Shown here: piece by piece, positions 1 through 4,909 of the stretch | How positions within the stretch are numbered: the stretch's first letter is position 1 | How the letters are laid out: each line of letters starts with the position of its first letter | From: an uncultured Cocleimonas sp. | GTDB lineage: Bacteria; Pseudomonadota; Gammaproteobacteria; Thiotrichales; Thiotrichaceae | Assembly: GCA_938041705.1 (NCBI GenBank) | Contig: CALISP010000240.1 | Span: forward strand, 1 to 6,123 | Direction: 5' to 3' | Length of the DNA: 6,123 bases | Notes under the pieces: generated by a model | Database searches by the model: none | The model's input: only the letters and a program-made list of their open reading frames with translations | Told to the model about the DNA's origin: nothing | Program-made: the position numbers and the translations under genes

Positions 1-118
1 GGGGGTATTGGAGGGCATTAATCTTTCCTTTAAAACAATTTTTGAGTTAACGAAATAATAAGTGGACGTAGTATCGCATAGTAACTATTGTCTATACACA
101 TTCGATAGAATTTAATTT
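1..118. other. Upstream intergenic region of the MFS gene
   Basis: No gene is supported here. The region is AT-rich apart from a G-run at bases 1-5 and GGAGGG at 10-15. A short 11-base palindrome ATAGTAACTAT lies at 78-88, about 30 bases before the MFS start, and could be a regulator half-site, though it is short enough to arise by chance. TTGAGT at 42-47 resembles a -35 box, but I see no matching -10 box at normal spacing, so no promoter is called. Confidence 0.4.
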
Positions 119-1339
119 ATGAATACTATAGTTGAAGAACATAAAACTAAAAATAAAATACCGTTTTCGGTTTACTTATTAGCTGTTTGCCAAGCTTTAA
201 TGATGAGTGTTTCAACGTTGTTAATTACGGCTTCTGCTTTAGTGTGTCTGACTTTGGTTGAGAACAAGGCATTAGTTACAGTACCATTGTCATTACAATT
301 TTTAGCCATGATGTTGGCTACTGCTCCTGCATCTTTAATAATGGGAAGATACGGGAGAAAATTTGGATTTCTTTTAGGCAGCTTATTTGCAATTGCTGGC
401 GGTCTATTGTTGATCTATGCTGTTTTTAATCATAGCTTTTATTTATTTGCATTAGGCTCATTTTTGGTTGGTATATTTAATGGATTTTCTAGCTTCTATC
501 GTTTTGCTGCGGTTGAATTGGTAGATGAAATAAACAAAGCCAAAGCGATATCTTATGTTTTAGTTGGTGGCGTTATTGCAGCTTTTGTAGGTCCGAATTT
601 AGCCAACTTTGGCCGAGGAATGTTTCCAGTAGAGGAATTTGCAGGTGCATTTGTATATGCCACTATATTATACGTTTGTGTATTCTTCGTACTTTCAGTG
701 ATTAAGTTTCCTCCTCCCACCATAAAGAAAACAAAAGGATCAGGCAGACCTTTGTCAGAGATTATTAAACAGCCTACATTTATTGTTGCAGTAATTTGTG
801 GCATGTTGGGATATGGAGTAATGACTTATGTTATGACAGCTACGCCATTAGCTATGAACCATCATCAACATGAGTTTAGTGATACTGCATTTGTTATCCA
901 ATGGCATGTTTTAGCCATGTTTGCGCCATCTTTCTTTACCGGTTCAATCATTAAACGTGTTGGAGTCATTAATGTATTGATAGCAGGTACTGTCTTAGCT
1001 TTGGCTTGTATGTTGATAAACCTCAATGGTTATTCAATAACACATTTTTGGTTCGCCTTAGTTGCGCTTGGTTTAAGCTGGAATTTTCTGTTTATAGGAG
1101 CTTCTACTTTATTAACTGAAACTTATCAAAAACAAGAAACAGCGAAAGCTCAGGCTTTTAATGATTTTATGGTGTTTTCTATGGTGACTTTAGCTTCGTT
1201 GTCTTCGGGATATTTTCAAAACACCTTTGGATGGCAATCAGTAAACTATGGCGCTTTATTGTTTGTGTTAATTATAGCTTCTAGTTTGGTATGGCTTTTG
1301 ATGACTCCGAAAGAAAAGCGAGTAGTGAAATTCACTTAA
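119..1339 (+). CDS. MFS family permease, substrate unknown
   Basis: A 406-residue inner-membrane protein of the major facilitator superfamily, probably a proton- or gradient-driven importer or exporter; the substrate cannot be read from sequence. The chain is almost entirely hydrophobic segments, consistent with 12 helices, with a polar central loop near residues 198-218 (PPPTIKKTKGSGR) separating the two six-helix halves. The loop between helices 2 and 3 has a motif A-like GRYGRKFG at residues 76-83, and helix 5 has a motif C-like glycine run ending in GPN near 150-160. Conserved-looking stretches that I associate with an uncharacterised MFS subgroup include ATPLAM (241-246) followed by a His-rich loop HHQH (248-251), and QWHVLAMFAPSFFTG (261-275). 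The ATG start is the natural N-terminus before helix 1, but no strong Shine-Dalgarno sequence precedes it. It is transcribed alone and converges with proS. Family call is firm; specific function is not. Confidence 0.9.
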   Translation: MNTIVEEHKTKNKIPFSVYLLAVCQALMMSVSTLLITASALVCLTLVENKALVTVPLSLQFLAMMLATAPASLIMGRYGRKFGFLLGSLFAIAGGLLLIYAVFNHSFYLFALGSFLVGIFNGFSSFYRFAAVELVDEINKAKAISYVLVGGVIAAFVGPNLANFGRGMFPVEEFAGAFVYATILYVCVFFVLSVIKFPPPTIKKTKGSGRPLSEIIKQPTFIVAVICGMLGYGVMTYVMTATPLAMNHHQHEFSDTAFVIQWHVLAMFAPSFFTGSIIKRVGVINVLIAGTVLALACMLINLNGYSITHFWFALVALGLSWNFLFIGASTLLTETYQKQETAKAQAFNDFMVFSMVTLASLSSGYFQNTFGWQSVNYGALLFVLIIASSLVWLLMTPKEKRVVKFT

Positions 1340-1351
1340 ATAATATTCTAT

Positions 1352-1383
1352 GGTTTAACTATATTTTAATTTAGTTGAAAACC
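1352..1383 (+). other. Weak AT-rich hairpin after the MFS stop codon
   Basis: GGTTTAACTA (1352-1361) pairs with TAGTT-GA-AAACC (1372-1383), giving ten pairs with a two-base bulge and a ten-base loop, 12 bases after the MFS stop. It has no T-run after it, so it is not a classical intrinsic terminator. It may stabilise the mRNA 3' end or be a chance pairing in AT-rich DNA; the likely terminator for this gene is the one at 1537-1570. Confidence 0.25.
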
Positions 1384-1411
1384 GTTAAATTATAGATAAA
1401 CTAAGATAGTC

Positions 1412-1441
1412 TTGATCAGCGTTGACTAATCTACGTATAGA
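1412..1441 (+). promoter_or_regulatory. Possible sigma-70 promoter for candidate small RNA A
   Basis: TTGATC (1412-1417) and TATAGA (1436-1441) resemble -35 and -10 boxes with an 18-base spacer. Transcription would start near 1448, just before the G-run repeat. An alternative -10, TATAAA at 1455-1460, has no good -35 partner. In AT-rich DNA such matches are common, so this is tentative. Confidence 0.2.
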
Positions 1442-1444
1442 TTA
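1427..1444. repeat. Perfect 7-bp inverted repeat
   Basis: TAATCTA (1427-1433) and TAGATTA (1438-1444) are exact reverse complements around the 4-base spacer CGTA. It lies 12 bases before the G-run repeat at 1457. It could be an operator-type dyad or the first hairpin of a transcript. No matching dyad of this sequence is seen before the second G-run copy, so it is not part of the shared unit. Confidence 0.45.
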
Positions 1445-1456
1445 AGCAAAAAGGTA

Positions 1457-1490
1457 TAAAAGTAGGGGGGGTCCTTCTCTTTGTATATTA
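1457..1490 (+). repeat. G-run repeat element, copy A
   Basis: This element begins with TAAAAGTAGGGGGG (1457-1470), identical over 14 bases to 3504-3517, then continues with a G, GTCC, a pyrimidine stretch and TTGTATATTA (1481-1490), which matches TTGTATCATTA in copy B. The G-run stands out strongly against the AT-rich surroundings. The two copies lie in the same orientation on either side of proS, each followed by hairpins and a bidirectional terminator. I do not recognise the element as a named repeat. Confidence 0.6.
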
Positions 1491-1536
1491 ATGAATACTA
1501 AAGCATTCAAATTCCTTTCAAAGCGTTATTGAATGC

Positions 1537-1570
1537 AAAAAAAAAGCAGCTAGTTAGCTGCATTTTTTTT
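1537..1570. terminator. Bidirectional intrinsic terminator between MFS gene and proS
   Basis: GCAGCT (1546-1551) pairs with AGCTGC (1556-1561) around AGTT, with nine A residues before it (1537-1545) and eight T residues after it (1563-1570). On the plus strand it gives a GC-rich stem and a T-run; on the minus strand the A-run becomes the T-run. It lies 19 bases past the proS stop codon and about 200 bases past the MFS stop, so it can end transcription from both convergent genes. Confidence 0.88.
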
Positions 1571-1588
1571 AATAGCTAATCTTCTAGA

Positions 1589-3301
1589 TTAAGCATTTAA
1601 TTTATTAGTTATGAAATCCATTATTTCAGATTGAGCTACATTCTCAGCATCATCAGCTGTTCTAGATTTAAATTCCAACTGACCTTCTTTTAAACCACGA
1701 TCAGAAATCACAACGCGATGTGGAATACCAATCAATTCATGATCCGCGAACATCGCTCCTGGACGCATGTTTCTATCATCCAGCAATACATCATAACCAG
1801 CTGCAATTAACTCTTCATGTAGTTTATCTGCATGTGCTTTTACTTCTTCTGACTTGTGATAGTTGATTGGTATAATACTTAATTGGAATGGCGCTAACTC
1901 TGTCGGCCAGATGATGCCATTGTCATCATGTTTCTGTTCGATACATGCAGCGACAACACGGGTTATTCCTACACCATAACAACCCATTGTCATCACAACA
2001 GGTTTTCCATTTTCACCTAAAACAGTTGCATTCATAGCTTCTGAATACTTAGTACCTAGCTGGAATATGTGACCTACTTCGATTCCGCGTAAAATACTTA
2101 AAGACCCTTTGCCATCAGGGCTTGGGTCGCCTTCTACCACATTGCGTAAATCAACATATTCAGCTTCTGGAAGATCTCGTCCCCAATTAACACCTATATA
2201 GTGTTTACCGTCTTGGTTTGCGCCACATACGAAATCAGACATATTCTGAGTAGCATGATCGGCATAGACTTTAGTTTTTAAACCTACAGGTCCAATTGAA
2301 CCTGCGTTACAACCAGCAGCTGACATTAGCTCATCTTCATCTGCGTAAGTTAAAGGCGCAAAAACACCTTCAAGTTTTTCGGCTTTCAGTTCGTTGAGTT
2401 GATCATTACCTTGCATTAATAAAGTTACAACAGTGCCTTCCTCTTCGCCTTTAACCAATAAACTTTTGATTGACGTTTTAGGGTCTTTGTTTAACTGTGT
2501 AGATACATCATCAATTGTATGCGCATTAGGAGTATCGATGATTTCCATCTCAGCTGTTGGAGCTGATCGTTCGCCCTTAGGGGGAAGAGCCACTGCCATT
2601 TCTACGTTTGCTGCATAATCACTCTCATTTGAAAAAGCAATTGCGTCTTCTCCTGAGTCAGCTAGAACATGGAATTCTTGCGAGGCACTGCCTCCAATTG
2701 AGCCAGAATCAGCTTGCACTGGACGGAAGTTTAATTCCATACGAGAAAAGATATTGTTATAGGCGTTATGCATATCATCATAAGTAGCTTGAAGCGATTC
2801 TTGAGTCGCATGAAATGAATATGCATCTTTCATAATAAACTCACGTGAACGCATCACACCAAAACGAGGGCGTACTTCATCACGGAACTTAGTTTGGATT
2901 TGATAGTAGCTAACAGGAAGTTCTTTATAACTGTTTACTTCACGACGGACATAATCAGTAATAACTTCCTCATGAGTTGGGCCATAACAAAAGTCAGCAC
3001 CTTTTCGGTCTTTCATGCGAAGTAATTCAGGTCCAAATTGACTCCAGCGTCCGGACTCTTCCCATAGTTCGGCAGGTTGCACATTGGGCATTAATAACTC
3101 TACCGAACTGATTTTAGTCATTTCTTCACGTACGATAGTTTCTACTTTTCGCATTACCTTTAATCCAATCGGGCCCCACGTATATAGACCAGAGGAAAGG
3201 CGTTTGATTAAACCTGCTTTGAGCATTAATTGATGACTGATCAATTCTGCCTCGGCTGGGGTTTCACGAAGGGTAGAAATAGGGAAGTTAGAAACTTTCA
3301 T
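1589..3301 (-). CDS. proS: Prolyl-tRNA synthetase, bacterial type with editing domain
   Basis: Cytoplasmic class II aminoacyl-tRNA synthetase that charges tRNA-Pro with proline using ATP. The 570-residue product matches the usual length of the bacterial long form. Using this start, the N-terminal region MKVSNFPISTLRETPAEAE aligns with the family start. The TXE loop is GPTHEE (107-112), motif 2 is FRDE (139-142) with R151, R153 and E154, and motif 3 is GCYGVGITR (440-448). The YbaK-like editing insertion, which hydrolyses Ala-tRNA-Pro, lies at about 218-374 and holds the conserved lysine in SLLVKG (K284). The anticodon-binding domain occupies about 469-570. The frame is open upstream to a TTG at 3370, which would add 23 residues, but that extension lacks family similarity and a ribosome site; the ATG at 3301 fits the family but also lacks a clear Shine-Dalgarno sequence. 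Transcribed alone, ending at 1537-1570. Confidence 0.97.
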   Translation of the reverse strand: MKVSNFPISTLRETPAEAELISHQLMLKAGLIKRLSSGLYTWGPIGLKVMRKVETIVREEMTKISSVELLMPNVQPAELWEESGRWSQFGPELLRMKDRKGADFCYGPTHEEVITDYVRREVNSYKELPVSYYQIQTKFRDEVRPRFGVMRSREFIMKDAYSFHATQESLQATYDDMHNAYNNIFSRMELNFRPVQADSGSIGGSASQEFHVLADSGEDAIAFSNESDYAANVEMAVALPPKGERSAPTAEMEIIDTPNAHTIDDVSTQLNKDPKTSIKSLLVKGEEEGTVVTLLMQGNDQLNELKAEKLEGVFAPLTYADEDELMSAAGCNAGSIGPVGLKTKVYADHATQNMSDFVCGANQDGKHYIGVNWGRDLPEAEYVDLRNVVEGDPSPDGKGSLSILRGIEVGHIFQLGTKYSEAMNATVLGENGKPVVMTMGCYGVGITRVVAACIEQKHDDNGIIWPTELAPFQLSIIPINYHKSEEVKAHADKLHEELIAAGYDVLLDDRNMRPGAMFADHELIGIPHRVVISDRGLKEGQLEFKSRTADDAENVAQSEIMDFITNKLNA

Positions 3302-3315
3302 AAAAGGGATGTTTG

Positions 3316-3362
3316 ATTCAAAAGAATGAATTTTAGACCTTGGGTGTCTCAGTACAAGTACT
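3316..3362 (-). promoter_or_regulatory. proS leader with three short inverted repeats
   Basis: Three small dyads lie just before the proS ATG: AGTACAAGTACT (3351-3362, perfect 12-base dyad), AGAC/GTCT (3335-3338 / 3346-3349) and ATTCA/TGAAT (3316-3320 / 3327-3331). They may fold in the 5' leader of the mRNA, or the 12-base dyad may be a protein site. The stems are short, and no known riboswitch or T-box is recognised. Confidence 0.25.
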
Positions 3363-3467
3363 TTCTTCAATTGAATCGAAATGTTTTAATCCATTTGGAT
3401 GTTTGTTTGGGTAATTACTAGTAACTTTTAATAAAAGAGATGTGTTATCAATATATTTAACTGAGAT

Positions 3468-3496
3468 TTCATATCGATGATAACGATGCTTATAAA
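3468..3496 (+). promoter_or_regulatory. Possible sigma-70 promoter for candidate small RNA B
   Basis: TTCATA (3468-3473) and TATAAA (3491-3496) are separated by the ideal 17 bases, four of six and five of six matches to consensus. Transcription would start near 3503, putting the G-run at about +10 of the transcript. Better than the match upstream of copy A, but still a by-eye call in AT-rich DNA. Confidence 0.32.
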
Positions 3497-3503
3497 GATG
3501 TAG

Positions 3504-3534
3504 TAAAAGTAGGGGGGCGTCTTTTGTATCATTA
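3504..3534 (+). repeat. G-run repeat element, copy B
   Basis: TAAAAGTAGGGGGG (3504-3517) is identical to copy A at 1457-1470, and it is followed by CGTC and TTTTGTATCATTA, which matches the GTC and TTTGTATATTA parts of copy A after a small length difference. The similarity therefore extends over about 31-34 bases, more than the identical core alone. Orientation is the same as copy A. Confidence 0.6.
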
Positions 3535-3597
3535 TCAATTTGAATTATTATACAAATCTTACTTCTAGATAAGATTCAAACACTATTTAACAGACGA

Positions 3598-3627
3598 AAA
3601 AATAGCCCTATATGAAGGGCTATTTTT
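3598..3627. terminator. Bidirectional intrinsic terminator after the DUF4124 gene
   Basis: AAAAATAGCCC (3598-3608) and GGGCTATTTTT (3617-3627) form a perfect 11-bp stem around TATATGAA. The minus-strand T-run follows the stem as needed for the DUF4124 gene, whose stop codon is 20 bases away. On the plus strand the TTTTT at 3623-3627 would end candidate small RNA B. Confidence 0.88.
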
Positions 3628-3647
3628 GTTATATGAAATAAAGAGTT

Positions 3648-4151
3648 TTAAGACTTGTTTGCTATCTTCTTTGTAGGTTGAACATCGGCACAATCAGTTT
3701 TAATTTTATCAGCAAGCATCGATACTTTCTCTTGGCGCTGCTCTTGGTTTAAAGTTGTTTTTTTGCCTTTCGCATCAATCCATACATTTCTAAAGTTCTT
3801 CTTTAACTGTACGATGTTGTTACGTTGACTATCACAGTATTTTACAAGCTGTGGATTAGGACCTTCTAGTTTCTCTTCAGTCTTGTCTTCAGCAGAAGCC
3901 TGCTTAGTTGTTGAACTCGAGGTTTTAGTTTGTGCTGGCGCACGATATTTACCAGCATTAGCTTTAATCTTATCTTCGATGTTTTTTGCTTTAACACGTA
4001 ATTTTTTTTGTGTAGGTGGCTGAGCTGTGTAATGAGTTTGGCCGTTAGCATCAGTCCATTTGTATATTTTTGCATGCGCTGTGAGGCTCATACTCATTAA
4101 TAGAATTGAGATGCTAGTTAAAATAACAGATTTTTTATTTATTATTTTCAT
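3648..4151 (-). CDS. Secreted DUF4124 domain protein
   Basis: A 167-residue exported protein of unknown function. Residues 1-27 form a Sec signal peptide: a basic N-terminus (MKIINKK), a hydrophobic core and the cleavage site AHA before K28. The mature protein opens with KIYKWTDANGQTHYTAQPP (28-46), the DUF4124 signature found at the N-terminus of many proteobacterial periplasmic proteins. Then come a basic stretch (48-69), a low-complexity Ser/Thr/Lys/Glu linker (73-95) and a charged C-terminal part (98-167) with exactly two cysteines, C106 and C154, which could form a disulfide in the periplasm. The start is well placed for the signal peptide; AAAGG about nine bases upstream is a weak ribosome site. 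The gene stands alone, diverges from the TIGR02647 gene and ends at the terminator at 3598-3627. Role unknown; no enzymatic motif is seen. Confidence 0.9.
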   Translation of the reverse strand: MKIINKKSVILTSISILLMSMSLTAHAKIYKWTDANGQTHYTAQPPTQKKLRVKAKNIEDKIKANAGKYRAPAQTKTSSSTTKQASAEDKTEEKLEGPNPQLVKYCDSQRNNIVQLKKNFRNVWIDAKGKKTTLNQEQRQEKVSMLADKIKTDCADVQPTKKIANKS

Positions 4152-4360
4152 TGTTAATGCCTTTGGGCTTTTAATCGTATTTAGATATATGTGTTTTAAT
4201 TAAACATAATTATAATTTTATTTATGAATGAAATATTAACATATCGTCCCTAATTAAACAGTTTTGACAGGGGTTCTTTGTCGTCTAGCACCTACCTTTA
4301 GTCTGAAATACACTGAAAAACTTGTAATATTTACTTTTGAAAATTCAATCTCCCATGAAA

Positions 4361-4389
4361 TTGACGCTATGTTTTTCAATTAATCTTAT
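4361..4389 (+). promoter_or_regulatory. Possible sigma-70 promoter of the TIGR02647 gene
   Basis: TTGACG (4361-4366) matches five of six -35 bases, and TCTTAT (4384-4389) matches four of six -10 bases at 17-base spacing. The stronger -10 TATAAA (4387-4392) is at 20-base spacing. Either gives a leader of about 100 bases. Confidence 0.33.
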
Positions 4390-4484
4390 AAAAACATCTT
4401 AAATCTCTGCTAAACTTTTAATTAAATATCGATTAAATAGTTCACAAACTCATAAGGCTATTTACTCACCATATCTAACTCATC

Positions 4485-4489
4485 AAGGA
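4485..4489 (+). promoter_or_regulatory. Ribosome binding site of the TIGR02647 gene
   Basis: AAGGA sits eight bases before the ATG at 4498 and fixes that start. Confidence 0.8.
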
Positions 4490-4497
4490 AAATAATA

Positions 4498-4725
4498 ATG
4501 CCATTTGATACTCAAAAAACAGCCGAAATCAATCTACTGACACAGTTTAATTTAAAGAATGAGCAAGATGGTATCAAAGTTCATACAGATGCTGCAGCTG
4601 AGTTAATTGCAGCCGCAGAACGTTTACATAGTAAAGGTTTGATTACACAAGTAGATGGTGGATATTTAACTGATCTTGGTAGAAAAGCAGCTGAACATTC
4701 GCAAGCGTTAACGTCAATACTATAG
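4498..4725 (+). CDS. TIGR02647 family small protein, function unknown
   Basis: A 75-residue soluble protein matching, as I recall the family, the TIGR02647 group of short conserved gammaproteobacterial proteins. Recognisable features are the N-terminal part with LLTQFNL (13-19), the GIKVH box (25-29), an alanine-rich helix (AAAELIAAAERLHSKGLI, 32-49) and the C-terminal DGGYLTDLGRKAAEHSQAL (54-72). The helix, then GLIT plus a glycine turn and YLTDLGRKAAEH, resembles the recognition helix and wing of a winged-helix fold; that is inference only, and no DNA-binding role has been shown. No signal peptide or membrane segment is present and the length is normal. The start has a good ribosome site. 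It diverges from the DUF4124 gene and lies 184 bases before creD, so co-transcription with creD is possible but not evident. Confidence 0.87.
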   Translation: MPFDTQKTAEINLLTQFNLKNEQDGIKVHTDAAAELIAAAERLHSKGLITQVDGGYLTDLGRKAAEHSQALTSIL

Positions 4726-4757
4726 TCAGTATTTTATATATTCATTTCTCCATTTTA

Positions 4758-4783
4758 TAGGCTTGTGTCTCTATGCAAGCCTA
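4758..4783 (+). terminator. Terminator-like hairpin after the TIGR02647 gene
   Basis: TAGGCTTG (4758-4765) and CAAGCCTA (4776-4783) are perfectly complementary over 8 bp with a 10-base loop, 32 bases after the stop codon. The downstream sequence GATTGGTAATTTC has no proper T-run, so termination may be partial, leaving some read-through to creD, or the stem may only protect the mRNA end. Confidence 0.45.
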
Positions 4784-4899
4784 GATTGGTAATTTCTTCA
4801 CTACGCGAAAACTGCACAATTTCCCCTTCTAAATCCTGTTTCTTAGCACAAACTCTTCATATTCAATTTATACACTAGCTACCGTTAATTAATTTATAC

Positions 4900-4903
4900 G
4901 GAG
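4900..4903 (+). promoter_or_regulatory. Ribosome binding site that fixes the creD start
   Basis: GGAG lies six bases before the ATG at 4910, an ideal spacing. An in-frame TAA at 4886-4888 closes the frame upstream, so 4910 is the first ATG. This matters because it means the unusual N-terminal extension is probably really translated. Confidence 0.8.
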
Positions 4904-4909
4904 TGTATT

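Larger units (their letters stand above)
1448..1570 (+). ncRNA. Candidate small RNA A (or 3'-UTR-derived RNA of the MFS gene)
   Basis: The candidate runs from the proposed start near 1448, through the G-run element, a perfect 8-bp stem GCATTCAA (1503-1510) / TTGAATGC (1529-1536) with an 18-base loop, to the intrinsic terminator at 1537-1570. About 123 nt with two stems and a T-run is the typical anatomy of a bacterial trans-acting small RNA. It could instead be the processed 3' end of the MFS transcript, since nothing between the MFS stop and this point is an obvious terminator. The 5' end is uncertain. Support is the similar layout at 3503-3627; no known RNA family is recognised. Confidence 0.35.
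3302..3597. other. Non-coding region between proS and the DUF4124 gene terminator
   Basis: About 300 bases with no supported protein gene. Read leftward it should hold the proS promoter and leader, though I see no convincing -35/-10 pair for proS. Read rightward it holds a promoter-like pair at 3468-3496, the second G-run repeat at 3504-3534 and two hairpins (3524-3555 and 3555-3576). Confidence 0.6.
3503..3627 (+). ncRNA. Candidate small RNA B
   Basis: From a possible start near 3503, the sequence carries the G-run element, a stem TTGTAT (3524-3529) / ATACAA (3550-3555), a perfect 7-bp stem AATCTTA (3555-3561) / TAAGATT (3570-3576) with an 8-base loop, and the intrinsic terminator at 3598-3627. 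The two internal stems share base 3555, so they would be nearly stacked. The layout and length, about 125 nt, parallel candidate A while the hairpin sequences differ. It does not overlap a gene on the plus strand. The C-rich complement could equally be the functional strand; no known family is recognised. Confidence 0.37.
4152..4497. other. AT-rich divergent intergenic region
   Basis: This 346-base stretch holds the promoters of two divergent genes and no supported protein gene. Near the DUF4124 side is ATTATAATT (4209-4217), which reads as a consensus -10 (TATAAT) on both strands, but without a convincing -35 on either. A less AT-rich patch at about 4262-4300 contains a perfect -35 hexamer TTGACA (4264-4269) and a small GACA/TGTC dyad (4266-4269 / 4279-4282), but its best -10, TAGCAC at 4286-4291, is poor. 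Confidence 0.5.

Noticed and set aside
553..804. 83-residue open frame on the minus strand inside the MFS gene
   Set aside because: It is antisense to a well-supported membrane protein, shows no recognisable domain and has no separate context.
1491..1532. 13-codon frame starting ATGAATACTA, the same ten bases that start the MFS gene
   Set aside because: The shared ten bases are AT-rich and short, the G-run is about 20 bases away, too far for a ribosome site, and the frame overlaps a perfect RNA stem that explains the sequence better.
2433..2618. 61-residue plus-strand open frame inside proS
   Set aside because: It lies opposite the editing-domain region of proS and is explained as its antisense shadow.
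3299..3370. proS starting at the TTG at 3370 (593 residues)
   Set aside because: The added 23 residues do not fit the family N-terminus, which begins at the ATG at 3301, and no ribosome site precedes the TTG.
1457..3534. The two G-run repeats as ends of a mobile element carrying proS
   Set aside because: They are direct rather than inverted, there is no transposase, proS is an essential core gene, and each copy is tied to its own terminator.
3866..4075. 69-residue minus-strand frame overlapping the DUF4124 gene in another frame
   Set aside because: The overlapping frame carries the signal peptide and DUF4124 signature; this one is a lysine- and leucine-rich shadow of the same AT-rich bases.
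4224..4253. Nine-codon frame in the divergent intergenic region
   Set aside because: It has no ribosome site and is too short and AT-rich to separate from chance.
4797..4812. Possible CreB-type box (TTCAC, six bases, TTCAC) before creD
   Set aside because: TTCAC at 4797-4801 is present, but the second half six bases later reads AAAAC, so only a half-site exists.
4865..4899. Direct repeat AATTTATAC (4865-4873 and 4891-4899) before creD
   Set aside because: Nine AT-rich bases repeated once in AT-rich DNA is weak; I see no matching promoter geometry or known operator.
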